Assembly (NCBI GenBank): GCA_018663485.1
Contig: JABJQI010000197.1
Coordinates: forward strand, 1-11,529
Direction: 5' to 3'
DNA: 11,529 nt
From: Opitutia bacterium
GTDB taxonomy: Bacteria; Verrucomicrobiota; Verrucomicrobiia; Opitutales; Coraliomargaritaceae
The notes beneath the pieces were generated by a model that was not told the DNA's origin, made no database searches, and saw only the letters and a list, made by a program, of their open reading frames with translations. Of this stretch, positions 1 through 7,425 are shown in pieces (positions within the stretch are counted from its first letter, which is position 1; each line of letters starts with the position of its first letter). A program made the position numbers and the translations under genes.

Positions 1-1458
1 ACCACGTGGACCAGGCACCGCTGCCTTGAATTTCTGCAGACGGAAACTTTGGTTTACAAATGAACCATCCTTTTCGTAGACCATCAATGATGGGCAAACA
101 ACATTGGCCACTTGGCTCACCGCATTCGCATGGGTGCCTATATAAACGAGCTTCACCTTAGCGAGCAGTTCAGAGGAGAGTCCGAGCTTTGTCACGTCTT
201 CGTTGACGACGACGAGTGTCTTAACCGCACCAGATTTGATCGCAGCTGCGAGCGTTGACAGATCTGCTTCTGGAAGTGTTTTGATCAAACCATTCAGTAG
301 CGCACCACGAAGATTCGGAGAACGATCTTCTGAAAGTAAAATCCCGTCGCCCTCACCTATGTGGCTAACCATTGTAACGGATGCGCCACAGCGATCAGCC
401 ATCAAACGATAGAAGAATTGCTCTTCGACCGAACTATCGGCCGAACCAATCAAGGCCACATCGCCAGCTTTCAACAAATCAGAAGCTGCTTGGGCGGTTT
501 CAGTATCAGTCTTGTGCACACCTTCGATGGTGTAATGAATAAGACGGTCATCCGACTCAGATGTTTTGAAAAGTTCACGACCTGAGTCGGTCATCCATGT
601 ATCATTCGCAGCATCATTACGACGTGGCGTGATACGGTAAATCTTACCCTCGCGGCTCCAAATTTCTGTATTCGCACCGATACTACTCTCGATACAAATA
701 CTGTTGGTGCGCTTGAGAAACCAAACACGCATCTTGAAACGAAAGTCCGTGCTGGTGAGCGCACCCACTGGACAAATATCAACCGTGTTGAGCGAATAGT
801 TGTGCTCGAGTCCTTTACCAGGGTAGCAAGTCAGGGTTGAGTAAGTGCCACGATCAACAAAACCGAGCACGTCTTCGCCAGCGACTTCCTTAGAGAAGCG
901 CACGCAACGAGAACATAGGATGCAGCGCTCATCATCAAGAGTGACGCGCGCTCCAAGCTTAGTACGTTTAGGTTTTACATTCTTTTGCTCGATAAAACGG
1001 CTGTAACCACGACCGTGTTCAGCAGAAAATTCCTGCAAGCGGCACTCACCAGCTTGGTCGCAAATCGGACAATCCAGTGGGTGATTGATCAGCAAGAATT
1101 CAGTCACGCCGTTGCGGGACTCTTTGACTATTTCAGAATTCGTACGAATATGCATACCAGGCGAAGCGTTGGTCGCACAAGCGATAGTCGGCTTTGGCAT
1201 CCAACCGATCTTTTGCACACCAGCCTCATCGAGAACGGCCTCGCCAGTAGAGCGGTCACGCATCGGCATACCCATTTCAACCATACACATGCGGCAATTA
1301 CCCGCGATCGATAGTTTTGGGTGGTAGCAGTAATGCGGCACCTCCTTGCCTTTACCAGCTAACTTGACCGCTTCGATAATGTTGATGCCTTTGGGCACAT
1401 CAATCTCCTGCCCATCAATATTGATGGTGATATTTTCGACTATGCTTTGAATTTCCAT
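1..1458 (-). CDS. nuoG: NADH-quinone oxidoreductase subunit G (NuoG), C-terminus beyond window
   Basis: The reverse strand is open from an ATG at 1458 to the left edge, giving at least 486 residues. NuoG is the large iron-sulphur subunit of the complex I peripheral arm and relays electrons from NuoF/NuoE towards NuoI/NuoB. Residues about 1-95 form a plant-ferredoxin-like domain with N1b ligands C44, C55, C58 and C94. The N5 ligands H126, C130, C133 and C139 follow (HPLDCPICDQAGEC), then the N4 ligands C179, C182, C185 and C229 (CILCSRC, DICPVGALT). From about residue 250 a degenerate molybdopterin-oxidoreductase-like domain begins, in which the CxxC...C motif for cluster N7 is reduced to C255 alone (CIESSIGAN). 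The start lies 4 bp after the nuoF stop, and AGGA sits just upstream, so the two are probably translationally coupled. Identity is secure from motifs and operon position; the full length is unknown. Confidence 0.95.
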   Translation of the reverse strand, partial: MEIQSIVENITINIDGQEIDVPKGINIIEAVKLAGKGKEVPHYCYHPKLSIAGNCRMCMVEMGMPMRDRSTGEAVLDEAGVQKIGWMPKPTIACATNASPGMHIRTNSEIVKESRNGVTEFLLINHPLDCPICDQAGECRLQEFSAEHGRGYSRFIEQKNVKPKRTKLGARVTLDDERCILCSRCVRFSKEVAGEDVLGFVDRGTYSTLTCYPGKGLEHNYSLNTVDICPVGALTSTDFRFKMRVWFLKRTNSICIESSIGANTEIWSREGKIYRITPRRNDAANDTWMTDSGRELFKTSESDDRLIHYTIEGVHKTDTETAQAASDLLKAGDVALIGSADSSVEEQFFYRLMADRCGASVTMVSHIGEGDGILLSEDRSPNLRGALLNGLIKTLPEADLSTLAAAIKSGAVKTLVVVNEDVTKLGLSSELLAKVKLVYIGTHANAVSQVANVVCPSLMVYEKDGSFVNQSFRLQKFKAAVPGPRG

Positions 1459-1462
1459 GGTC

Positions 1463-2830
1463 CTAGATCAAAGTAGTTTTCTCAGCTGTGGGTTTACCTT
1501 CTTTGCGAAGGGCCGCTTGGCTGCGGGCTTTTTCCACAAACTCGTCATTAAATTTCGCGATAAAGCTCTGCACCGGCCATGAAGCCGCTTCACCGAACGC
1601 ACAAATGGTGCGACCAGCAATTTGATCAGCAATGTCTTTAAGCAGCTGTGCATCTTCTTCGCGAGCTTCACCATCGACCATACGTTGTGTCACCTTACGC
1701 ATCCAGGGTACCCCTTCGCGACATGGTGTGCATTGACCGCAACTTTCGTGTGCATAAAAGTAGTTAATGTTTGCGAGTGCTTCAACCATGTCGGTCGAGT
1801 CATCCATTACTATTACACCACCTGATCCAGACATCGAACCAACTAAACCAAGGCTATCAAAATCCATCGGAATATCTTCGATACCCCAGTCAAACGCGGT
1901 GCCGTCCTTGAGTTTACCCGTAAAGCGTTCGTCTGCGCGTAGCACTTTCGCCGAAGAACCACCAGGGATGACAGCCTTTAGCTTACGCCCAGGCTTGAGG
2001 CCACCACATACATCATAGATGAGCTCTCCCAGAGTGACTGCGGAACACGGAAATTCGTAGTAGCCAGGCTTTTGCACGTGGCCAGAGACACACCAAATAC
2101 GTGTGCCAGTATTGCCTGGAGTGCCAATTTCAGAGAAGCCTTGACCACCGAGCTCGATGATGTGCTTCACATCGCACAGTGTTTCCACGTTGTTGACGAT
2201 AGTTGGACATTGGTAGAGGCCCAGGGCTGCTGGGAAATACGGAGGCTTAATACGAGGGTTCGCACGATTGCCTTCAATCGATTCAATCAGCCCAGTTTCT
2301 TCACCACAAATGTAAGCGCCGGCACCACGGTGCACGATGATGTCACATGAGTATCCGGTGCCTAGAATGTTGTCACCAAGTAAGTTCTTTTCGCGGGCCT
2401 CTTCGATCGCACGTTCGAGAATCTTGTAGCCTTCGAAAAACTCACCACGGATATAAATAAAAGCGAGTTTTGCCTGAATCGCGAAAGCGGAGCACATCAT
2501 GCCCTCGATCAGCTGATGCGGGTCTTGGTAGATGATTTGTCGGTCTTTGAAAGTACCTGGCTCCGATTCATCCGCATTACAAACAAGGTAGATTGGCTTG
2601 CCCGACTTACGGTCGAGAAACTTCCACTTCATTCCTGCGGGGAAACCTGCGCCACCGCGACCACGCACGCCAGACGTCAGCACATCCGCACAAATATCTT
2701 CCGGCTTCATGGTGACCGCCTTCTTTAATTGCTCGTAGCCGCCGTGCTTTACGTAGCAGTCGATGTCGTTGGTGTAGCCCGGCTCGTCGATGTGCTTAAA
2801 AATAAGCCTATGTTCCTGTGGTGTTGGCAT
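1463..2830 (-). CDS. nuoF: NADH-quinone oxidoreductase subunit F (NuoF), NADH-binding
   Basis: This 455-residue subunit of complex I binds NADH and FMN, oxidises NADH, and passes electrons to cluster N3 in the cytoplasmic arm. The FMN/NADH Rossmann-like region holds GRGGAGFP (57-64), NADESEPGTFKDR (85-97) and the glycine-rich GAGAYICGEETG (169-180). An SLBB-type ubiquitin-like domain follows at about 240-340. The C-terminal N3 domain has CGQCTPCREG, with ligands C364, C367 and C370, and the fourth ligand is C410 in RTICAFGE. Length and domain order are those of a normal NuoF. It lies 70 bp after nuoE and 4 bp before nuoG. The ATG at 2830 has no clear Shine-Dalgarno sequence on its own strand, but homology starts close to it (MPTPQEHRLIFKHID). 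Nothing looks broken. Confidence 0.97.
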   Translation of the reverse strand: MPTPQEHRLIFKHIDEPGYTNDIDCYVKHGGYEQLKKAVTMKPEDICADVLTSGVRGRGGAGFPAGMKWKFLDRKSGKPIYLVCNADESEPGTFKDRQIIYQDPHQLIEGMMCSAFAIQAKLAFIYIRGEFFEGYKILERAIEEAREKNLLGDNILGTGYSCDIIVHRGAGAYICGEETGLIESIEGNRANPRIKPPYFPAALGLYQCPTIVNNVETLCDVKHIIELGGQGFSEIGTPGNTGTRIWCVSGHVQKPGYYEFPCSAVTLGELIYDVCGGLKPGRKLKAVIPGGSSAKVLRADERFTGKLKDGTAFDWGIEDIPMDFDSLGLVGSMSGSGGVIVMDDSTDMVEALANINYFYAHESCGQCTPCREGVPWMRKVTQRMVDGEAREEDAQLLKDIADQIAGRTICAFGEAASWPVQSFIAKFNDEFVEKARSQAALRKEGKPTAEKTTLI

Positions 2831-2900
2831 GAGATTGAGATGGAGGTCTGCCGGAAGTGGCGAAACAATTAGAAATTAAAAATTATGAAAAAAGACGCGA

Positions 2901-3380
2901 CTAGATTTCGCCGTTTTTGATCTTAGCTGCGAGTTCGGATGCCTTGTCTGGATCGACATCGGTGTATTCGTCTTCACCGATCATCACAACTGGACCTTTA
3001 CCGCAATCCGCGTGGCACTCGACAAAATCAAGTGTCACCGAACCATCTTCACTAGTGTGACCGACCTTACAGTTAAATTCTTTTTCTAAGCGTTCACAAG
3101 TCTGATACGCGCCGGCTAAAGCGCAAGGTAATGTGCGGCAAACACGCACGTGATGTTTGCCGGTCGGCTCGGTGCGAAGCATCGGGTAGAAAGTGACTAG
3201 CTCAAGAATGTTAATTGGCATTAATTCTAAGCGGTCTGCGATCCACTCTACTGCATCGTTTGAAAGGTAGCCCTGATCCTCTTGCACCAAGTGACACAAC
3301 GGCAGCGCAGCACTCTTCATTGTAGGATAGCGCGGCACTAGCTTATTAATTTTTTCGATTGTTTCGGATTTTAAATTCAT
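2901..3380 (-). CDS. nuoE: NADH-quinone oxidoreductase subunit E (NuoE), [2Fe-2S] thioredoxin-like
   Basis: This 159-residue protein is the 24-kDa-type subunit that pairs with NuoF in the NADH dehydrogenase module and carries the off-pathway cluster N1a. An N-terminal helical part (about 1-70, including VTFYPMLRT) precedes a thioredoxin-like fold. Its ligands are visible as C81 and C86 (VCRTLPC, C-x4-C) and C122 and C126 (ECHADC, C-x3-C), which is the family pattern. The length is typical. It sits between nuoD (78 bp gap) and nuoF (70 bp gap). These gaps are much longer than the 3-12 bp junctions elsewhere in the operon and are A/T-rich. No Shine-Dalgarno sequence is obvious before the ATG at 3380. 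Confidence 0.96.
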   Translation of the reverse strand: MNLKSETIEKINKLVPRYPTMKSAALPLCHLVQEDQGYLSNDAVEWIADRLELMPINILELVTFYPMLRTEPTGKHHVRVCRTLPCALAGAYQTCERLEKEFNCKVGHTSEDGSVTLDFVECHADCGKGPVVMIGEDEYTDVDPDKASELAAKIKNGEI

Positions 3381-3458
3381 CGTTCAACAGGAATTAAAGC
3401 TCGGATGCTAGTAGTTAAACGAGCCCAAGTTTCGTAATTTCTAATTTATTTTTTAATT

Positions 3459-4697
3459 CTATCTATCACACTCTCCCATCACAAAGTCGAGCGAACCAAG
3501 GATCACAGTGATGTCGGTGAGAAAGTGGCCTGGAATAAGTTTATCGAGAATACTAAGATTGCAGAATGACGGGCCGCGAATCTTCATGCGGTAGGGCACG
3601 CCACCACCCTTTGAATGAACAAAAAACCCAAGGGCTCCTTTCGGGTTTTCGGCTTCGAAATACACTTCGCCCGCAGGAATCTGGGGCCCTTCGGTCACAA
3701 TCATGAAGTTCTGAATCAGTTCCTCCATACTGGTGAGCACTTTAGCCTTCTGCGGAGCAAAGATCTTCTTCGCGTCTTCCGCATAGTAGGAGCCTTCTGG
3801 GAATTTACCAATACACTGACGGATGATTCCCACACTTTGGCGAATCTCCTCGGCACGCATCAAATAGCGATCGTAGCAATCTCCGTTGGTGCCAATCGGC
3901 ACTTCGAAATCGTAATTCTCATAACCCAAGTATGGCTTATCCTTGCGTAAATCAAGATCCACACCACAAGCGCGAAGATTCGGACCAGTTAAACCATAAG
4001 CAAGTGCATCTTCTTTCGAAATCGTACCAATACCGACGGTGCGGTCCATAAAGATACGGTTACGAGTCAGCAGTTTATCAACCTGATCGAGCACGGGCAA
4101 TACGCCCTTACAGAATTCAAGCACGCGGCCCAACCAGCCATCAGGAATGTCCCGTGCAACGCCACCGATACGTGTGTAGCTGGTAGTAAAACGTGCGCCG
4201 GTTAATTCTTCGAACAGTGTATAAAGTTTTTCACGCTCAGTGAAGGTATACATAAACACCGTCCATGCACCTGCATCCATTCCGTAGACCCCCACTCCCA
4301 ATAAGTGCGAAGAAACACGTGCCAACTCGCAGCAGATCAAACGAATTGCCTGGCAGCGTTCTGGCACTTCCAGGTTTGCTAGTTTCTCAACCGCCATCGC
4401 ATATGCGACATTGTTCGAAAGCGGCGCAATATAGTCCAAGCGATCGGTATATGGAATGAACTGATTGTAAGTCATGCTCTCGGCGATCTTCTCATCACCG
4501 CGGTGCAGGTACCCCAGCACAGGCTCGCATTTTTTAACGACGTCGCCATCGAGCTCCATTTTAAGGCGCAGTACTCCGTGCGTGGTCGGGTGCGACGGTC
4601 CGACGTTGAGCATCATGGTCTCGCCTTGCAGCTCGCCTTCAAGCTCGCTGGCGCGCGTACCTGCATCCCCAATTGAAATTTCTTTGCTAGTAGCCAT
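3459..4697 (-). CDS. nuoD: NADH-quinone oxidoreductase subunit D (NuoD), 49-kDa-type
   Basis: This 412-residue subunit, related to the large subunit of [NiFe] hydrogenases, forms the ubiquinone/menaquinone pocket with NuoB. The signature GPSHPTTHGVLR is at residues 33-44. By alignment with the remembered Thermus Nqo4 sequence, H40 and Y89 (LDYIAP) match the two quinone-head ligands H38 and Y87. The nickel-binding cysteines of hydrogenases are absent, as expected for NuoD. The protein ends in the conserved LGSLDFVMGECDR, so the C-terminus is intact. It starts 12 bp after the nuoC stop; AAGAGAA lies upstream as a weak ribosome site. The first 27 residues are a variable leader rich in charged residues, so a start a few codons later cannot be excluded. 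Confidence 0.97.
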   Translation of the reverse strand: MATSKEISIGDAGTRASELEGELQGETMMLNVGPSHPTTHGVLRLKMELDGDVVKKCEPVLGYLHRGDEKIAESMTYNQFIPYTDRLDYIAPLSNNVAYAMAVEKLANLEVPERCQAIRLICCELARVSSHLLGVGVYGMDAGAWTVFMYTFTEREKLYTLFEELTGARFTTSYTRIGGVARDIPDGWLGRVLEFCKGVLPVLDQVDKLLTRNRIFMDRTVGIGTISKEDALAYGLTGPNLRACGVDLDLRKDKPYLGYENYDFEVPIGTNGDCYDRYLMRAEEIRQSVGIIRQCIGKFPEGSYYAEDAKKIFAPQKAKVLTSMEELIQNFMIVTEGPQIPAGEVYFEAENPKGALGFFVHSKGGGVPYRMKIRGPSFCNLSILDKLIPGHFLTDITVILGSLDFVMGECDR

Positions 4698-4709
4698 TTA
4701 AAAATTCTC

Positions 4710-5327
4710 TTATTTACCGCAGGGTTTTATCTTTTTCTCACTCCAGCTCTCATCACGAGCTCGTGGCTCAGTCTGACTCATCGGGCCATCCGCTGAAGAA
4801 ACGAATGGACCACCGACCATTGGCGCAGGCTTTACAGACATTCCAGTAATTTCAGCGACATCATCCGCCGGCAATGGCACTTCGATACCAGCCAGTGGAA
4901 AATCCTTACGCAATGGGTGATATGGGTAAGCATCCCACATTAAAATACGTGTCAAATCTGGGTGCCCTTGGTAGCGAATGCCCATCAAATCGTATGTTTC
5001 ACGTTCGTGCCAGTTTGCAGACGCATACACACTCGTTAACGACGGCAGTGCCGGATTGATGTCGTCGGTGCAATCCGCTGCCACACGTAAATACTCGTGC
5101 TTGGAAGTCGACAGGAAGTGGTAAATTCCGGTAAAACGCGGGCTCTGTGCATCCCAATCAATCGCAGTTGCATCAACTAACATGTCGTAGCCAAAATCAT
5201 CGCGGAGTGCCGTACACAGCTCAATTAGCTGTGACGACGCGCAGTTAATAGCAACGTGGTCGGAAGACTCACGCTCTGTTAGAGTTTCGAAGCGCTCCCT
5301 TAGTAGAGCCAAATCACTGGTTGTCAT
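4710..5327 (-). CDS. nuoC: NADH-quinone oxidoreductase subunit C (NuoC), 30-kDa-type
   Basis: This 205-residue structural subunit of the complex I Q-module contacts NuoD and NuoB. The 30-kDa signature is plain at residues 107-128: HERETYDLMGIRY followed by GHPDLTRIL. It continues into WDAYPYHPLRKDFPLAG (131-147). After residue 165 there is a tail (VGGPFVSSADGPMSQTEPRA, then RDESW) that is longer than in minimal NuoC proteins. It is separate from NuoD, unlike the NuoCD fusion of E. coli. The start at 5327 is 3 bp after the nuoB stop, with AAGGAA about 10 bases upstream inside the end of nuoB, so coupled translation is likely. Confidence 0.96.
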   Translation of the reverse strand: MTTSDLALLRERFETLTERESSDHVAINCASSQLIELCTALRDDFGYDMLVDATAIDWDAQSPRFTGIYHFLSTSKHEYLRVAADCTDDINPALPSLTSVYASANWHERETYDLMGIRYQGHPDLTRILMWDAYPYHPLRKDFPLAGIEVPLPADDVAEITGMSVKPAPMVGGPFVSSADGPMSQTEPRARDESWSEKKIKPCGK

Positions 5328-5330
5328 AGC

Positions 5331-5876
5331 TTAACTTTCCTTCGTAGCTCCGACTACTTCCTTCGAATCGGTCTTTTCGGGAAACAAGTTCTTAACCGAA
5401 CGCTCGGCCCCGACCTTGTCCTGCAGTTTTATCATCGCATCCAGCAGTGCCTCCGGACGCGGAGGACAACCACTGATATAAACATCGACTGGAATAATCT
5501 GATCCACACCTTGTAGCGTCGCATACGAGCGATACATTCCACCAGTACTCGCACAAGCGCCCATCGCGACGACCCATTTTGGCTCTGCCATCTGATCGTA
5601 AATACGACGCACGACTTCAGCCATTTTGTAAGTCACCGTGCCCGCAACGATCATGCAATCTGCCTGACGTGGCGAAAAACGCATCACTTCCATCCCAAAT
5701 CGGGAGATGTCAAACCGCGCACCGCCTGCGGCCATTAATTCAATCGCGCAACAAGCGAGGCCCATCGGCATCGGCCAAACCGAGTGTTTACGAATCCAGT
5801 TAATTACAGCATCCGCCTGAGTGACAATGACTTCACCCTCGACCTTACTATCATAAGCTATGGTTGTATTTTGCAT
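5331..5876 (-). CDS. nuoB: NADH-quinone oxidoreductase subunit B (NuoB), cluster N2 subunit
   Basis: This 181-residue subunit (PSST/20-kDa type) carries the terminal [4Fe-4S] cluster N2, which hands electrons to quinone. The ligands are visible: tandem C42-C43 (GLACCAIELMAAGG), C108 (MGACASTGGMYRSY) and C137 (VYISGCPPRPEALL). The conserved RFDISRFGMEVMRFSPRQAD and AGTVTYKMAE stretches lie between. Length is normal, with a short charged C-terminal tail. It is the first gene of the nuo cluster seen here and is divergent from the glutamate dehydrogenase across a 222-bp spacer. No nuoA lies upstream, although nuoA usually comes first. The start at 5876 lacks a Shine-Dalgarno sequence, but the motifs begin at a normal distance from it. 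Confidence 0.97.
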   Translation of the reverse strand: MQNTTIAYDSKVEGEVIVTQADAVINWIRKHSVWPMPMGLACCAIELMAAGGARFDISRFGMEVMRFSPRQADCMIVAGTVTYKMAEVVRRIYDQMAEPKWVVAMGACASTGGMYRSYATLQGVDQIIPVDVYISGCPPRPEALLDAMIKLQDKVGAERSVKNLFPEKTDSKEVVGATKES

Positions 5877-6098
5877 GCTAATTGTGAAGTCCGTGAGTAG
5901 GCATCCTCAAAAGGCTGACAACCTAATTCTCCCCCTTGCTCATGCAAGCTACAATTTAATTTAATCGTAACTTCAGGTTCGCCTGATTCTGTTAAAAATA
6001 TCCAATTGATCAAAGGGCTAATTTAGAATAACGATCGATACCACAGATATCCATCAAGCAGACTTGTCAGAGCTCCTTAACCAGTTAGCATGCATTAA
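5877..6098. other. Divergent intergenic region between nuoB and glutamate dehydrogenase
   Basis: This 222-bp A/T-rich spacer must hold the promoters for both divergent transcription units unless nuoB is transcribed otherwise. I see no strong sigma-70-type pair on either strand. The best fragments are TTGATC at 6006-6011 and TAGAAT at 6024-6029, but their spacing (12 bp) is too short for them to work together. A 5-bp-stem hairpin CTTGC-TCAT-GCAAG lies at 5935-5948, within the likely nuoB 5' leader. No open frame resembling NuoA is present. Confidence 0.5.
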
Positions 6099-7424
6099 AT
6101 GGAACCTTGTGATACCCCCGCCTGTCAATCTGCCCGTGAAATCTTCCATGAGCTCGAAGAAATCTACGACGAGCACAATCTTTACTTTCAGACCATTGGC
6201 TCCGTGCTCGAGGCGGCGAATGCCCTGGACGTGCCCCACCGGCTAAAACTGATCCTCACCCAGCCGAAAAACGAAATTATGGTCCACTGCCCCGTCGAAA
6301 TGGATGACGGCACATGGCAACTATTTAAAGGCTACCGTGTGCAACACAACAATGTGCTCGGTCCCTACAAAGGCGGAATTCGCTACCACCCCGAGGTCAA
6401 ACTCGACGAGGTTAAAACCCTTGCCCTGCTCATGACGATGAAGTGCGCACTCGCCCGCCTTTCTTTCGGCGGTGCCAAAGGTGCGCTGCGCATCGACCCA
6501 CGAGCCGTCAGCAAGGACGAACTCATGCGCGTCACCCGCCGCCTCACCTCCGCACTGGGCGACAATATCGGCCCCGACTACGACATTCCCGCCCCAGACG
6601 TCGGCACCAACCCTCAAGTTATGGCTTGGATGGCCGACACCTATATTAACTTCGCCGAGTCCTCAAGCAAGGTCACTGCCCGCGGTGTTGTCACAGGCAA
6701 GCCCCTCGAATTCGGCGGCTCGGAAGGCCGCGAAAAAGCCACTGGCCAAGGTCTCGTCTACGTCCTCGACGCATTACTCCCTGGGATGAACATCGAGCTC
6801 GAAGAAGTCTGTTGCAGCCTCATCGGCTTCGGCAATGTAGGCTCTTGGACAGCACGGCTGCTGCAACAGCGTGGCACCACAGTCAAAGCAGTAATGGACC
6901 ATACTGGTGCGATTCTCAACGAAACCGGCATCGATGCCGAAGCCCTCGCGCAACACGTTCAAACCACTGGCGGAGTGCTCGGATTTGCTAATGCCACAGC
7001 CGTCAGCAACGAAACCTTCTATTCCACCCCCGTCGACCTGTTTATCCCTGCGGCACTCGAGCAGATGGTCGATCTAGAACACGCTAAACGCATGCAATGC
7101 AAAGTCCTGGTGGAAGGTGCCAACGCTCCCACCACTCCCCACGCCGAGCGCTACCTGCTCGAAAAAGGTGTCGAAGTGCTGCCTGCCATTTTGTGCAACG
7201 CCGGCGGCGTGACTGTTAGTTATTTTGAATGGAAACAAAACCGCCAATCCGAGACCTGGGATGAAGAACTGGTTAATGAACGTCTCAAAAAAGTAATGAC
7301 CCGCTCCGCCGAACGTGTCTTAAAAATGTCCAATCGCTTAAAATGCAACATGCGCATCGCCTCTTACGCATCGGCGATCGAGCATATTGACAAAGTTTAC
7401 GAGCTGCGCGGCGTCTTTCCTTAA
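6099..7424 (+). CDS. gdhA: Glutamate dehydrogenase (Glu/Leu/Phe/Val dehydrogenase family, RocG/GudB-like)
   Basis: This 441-residue cytoplasmic, probably hexameric enzyme interconverts glutamate and 2-oxoglutarate plus ammonium using NAD(P). The substrate-binding domain has LGPYKGGIRYHP with K91, MTMKCALARL with K115, the catalytic lysine K127 in LSFGGAKGALRIDP, and D167 in DIPAPDVGTN; these fit the functional residues of characterised glutamate dehydrogenases by motif. The Rossmann domain has GFGNVG at 243-248, with D267 near the end of the next strand (VKAVMDHTG). An acidic residue there may favour NAD over NADP, but this is uncertain. SYFEW (374-378) is the expected C-terminal pocket. The motif shape is of the RocG/GudB/archaeal type, not E. 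coli GdhA. The family signature has A129 where G or V is usual. An in-frame TAA abuts the ATG at 6099, so no longer ATG start is possible. No Shine-Dalgarno sequence is visible. Confidence 0.93.
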   Translation: MEPCDTPACQSAREIFHELEEIYDEHNLYFQTIGSVLEAANALDVPHRLKLILTQPKNEIMVHCPVEMDDGTWQLFKGYRVQHNNVLGPYKGGIRYHPEVKLDEVKTLALLMTMKCALARLSFGGAKGALRIDPRAVSKDELMRVTRRLTSALGDNIGPDYDIPAPDVGTNPQVMAWMADTYINFAESSSKVTARGVVTGKPLEFGGSEGREKATGQGLVYVLDALLPGMNIELEEVCCSLIGFGNVGSWTARLLQQRGTTVKAVMDHTGAILNETGIDAEALAQHVQTTGGVLGFANATAVSNETFYSTPVDLFIPAALEQMVDLEHAKRMQCKVLVEGANAPTTPHAERYLLEKGVEVLPAILCNAGGVTVSYFEWKQNRQSETWDEELVNERLKKVMTRSAERVLKMSNRLKCNMRIASYASAIEHIDKVYELRGVFP

Positions 7425-7425
7425 G

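Noticed and set aside
5877..6098. A hidden nuoA
   Set aside because: The spacer is too short for a NuoA of about 120 residues and no frame shows its membrane segments.
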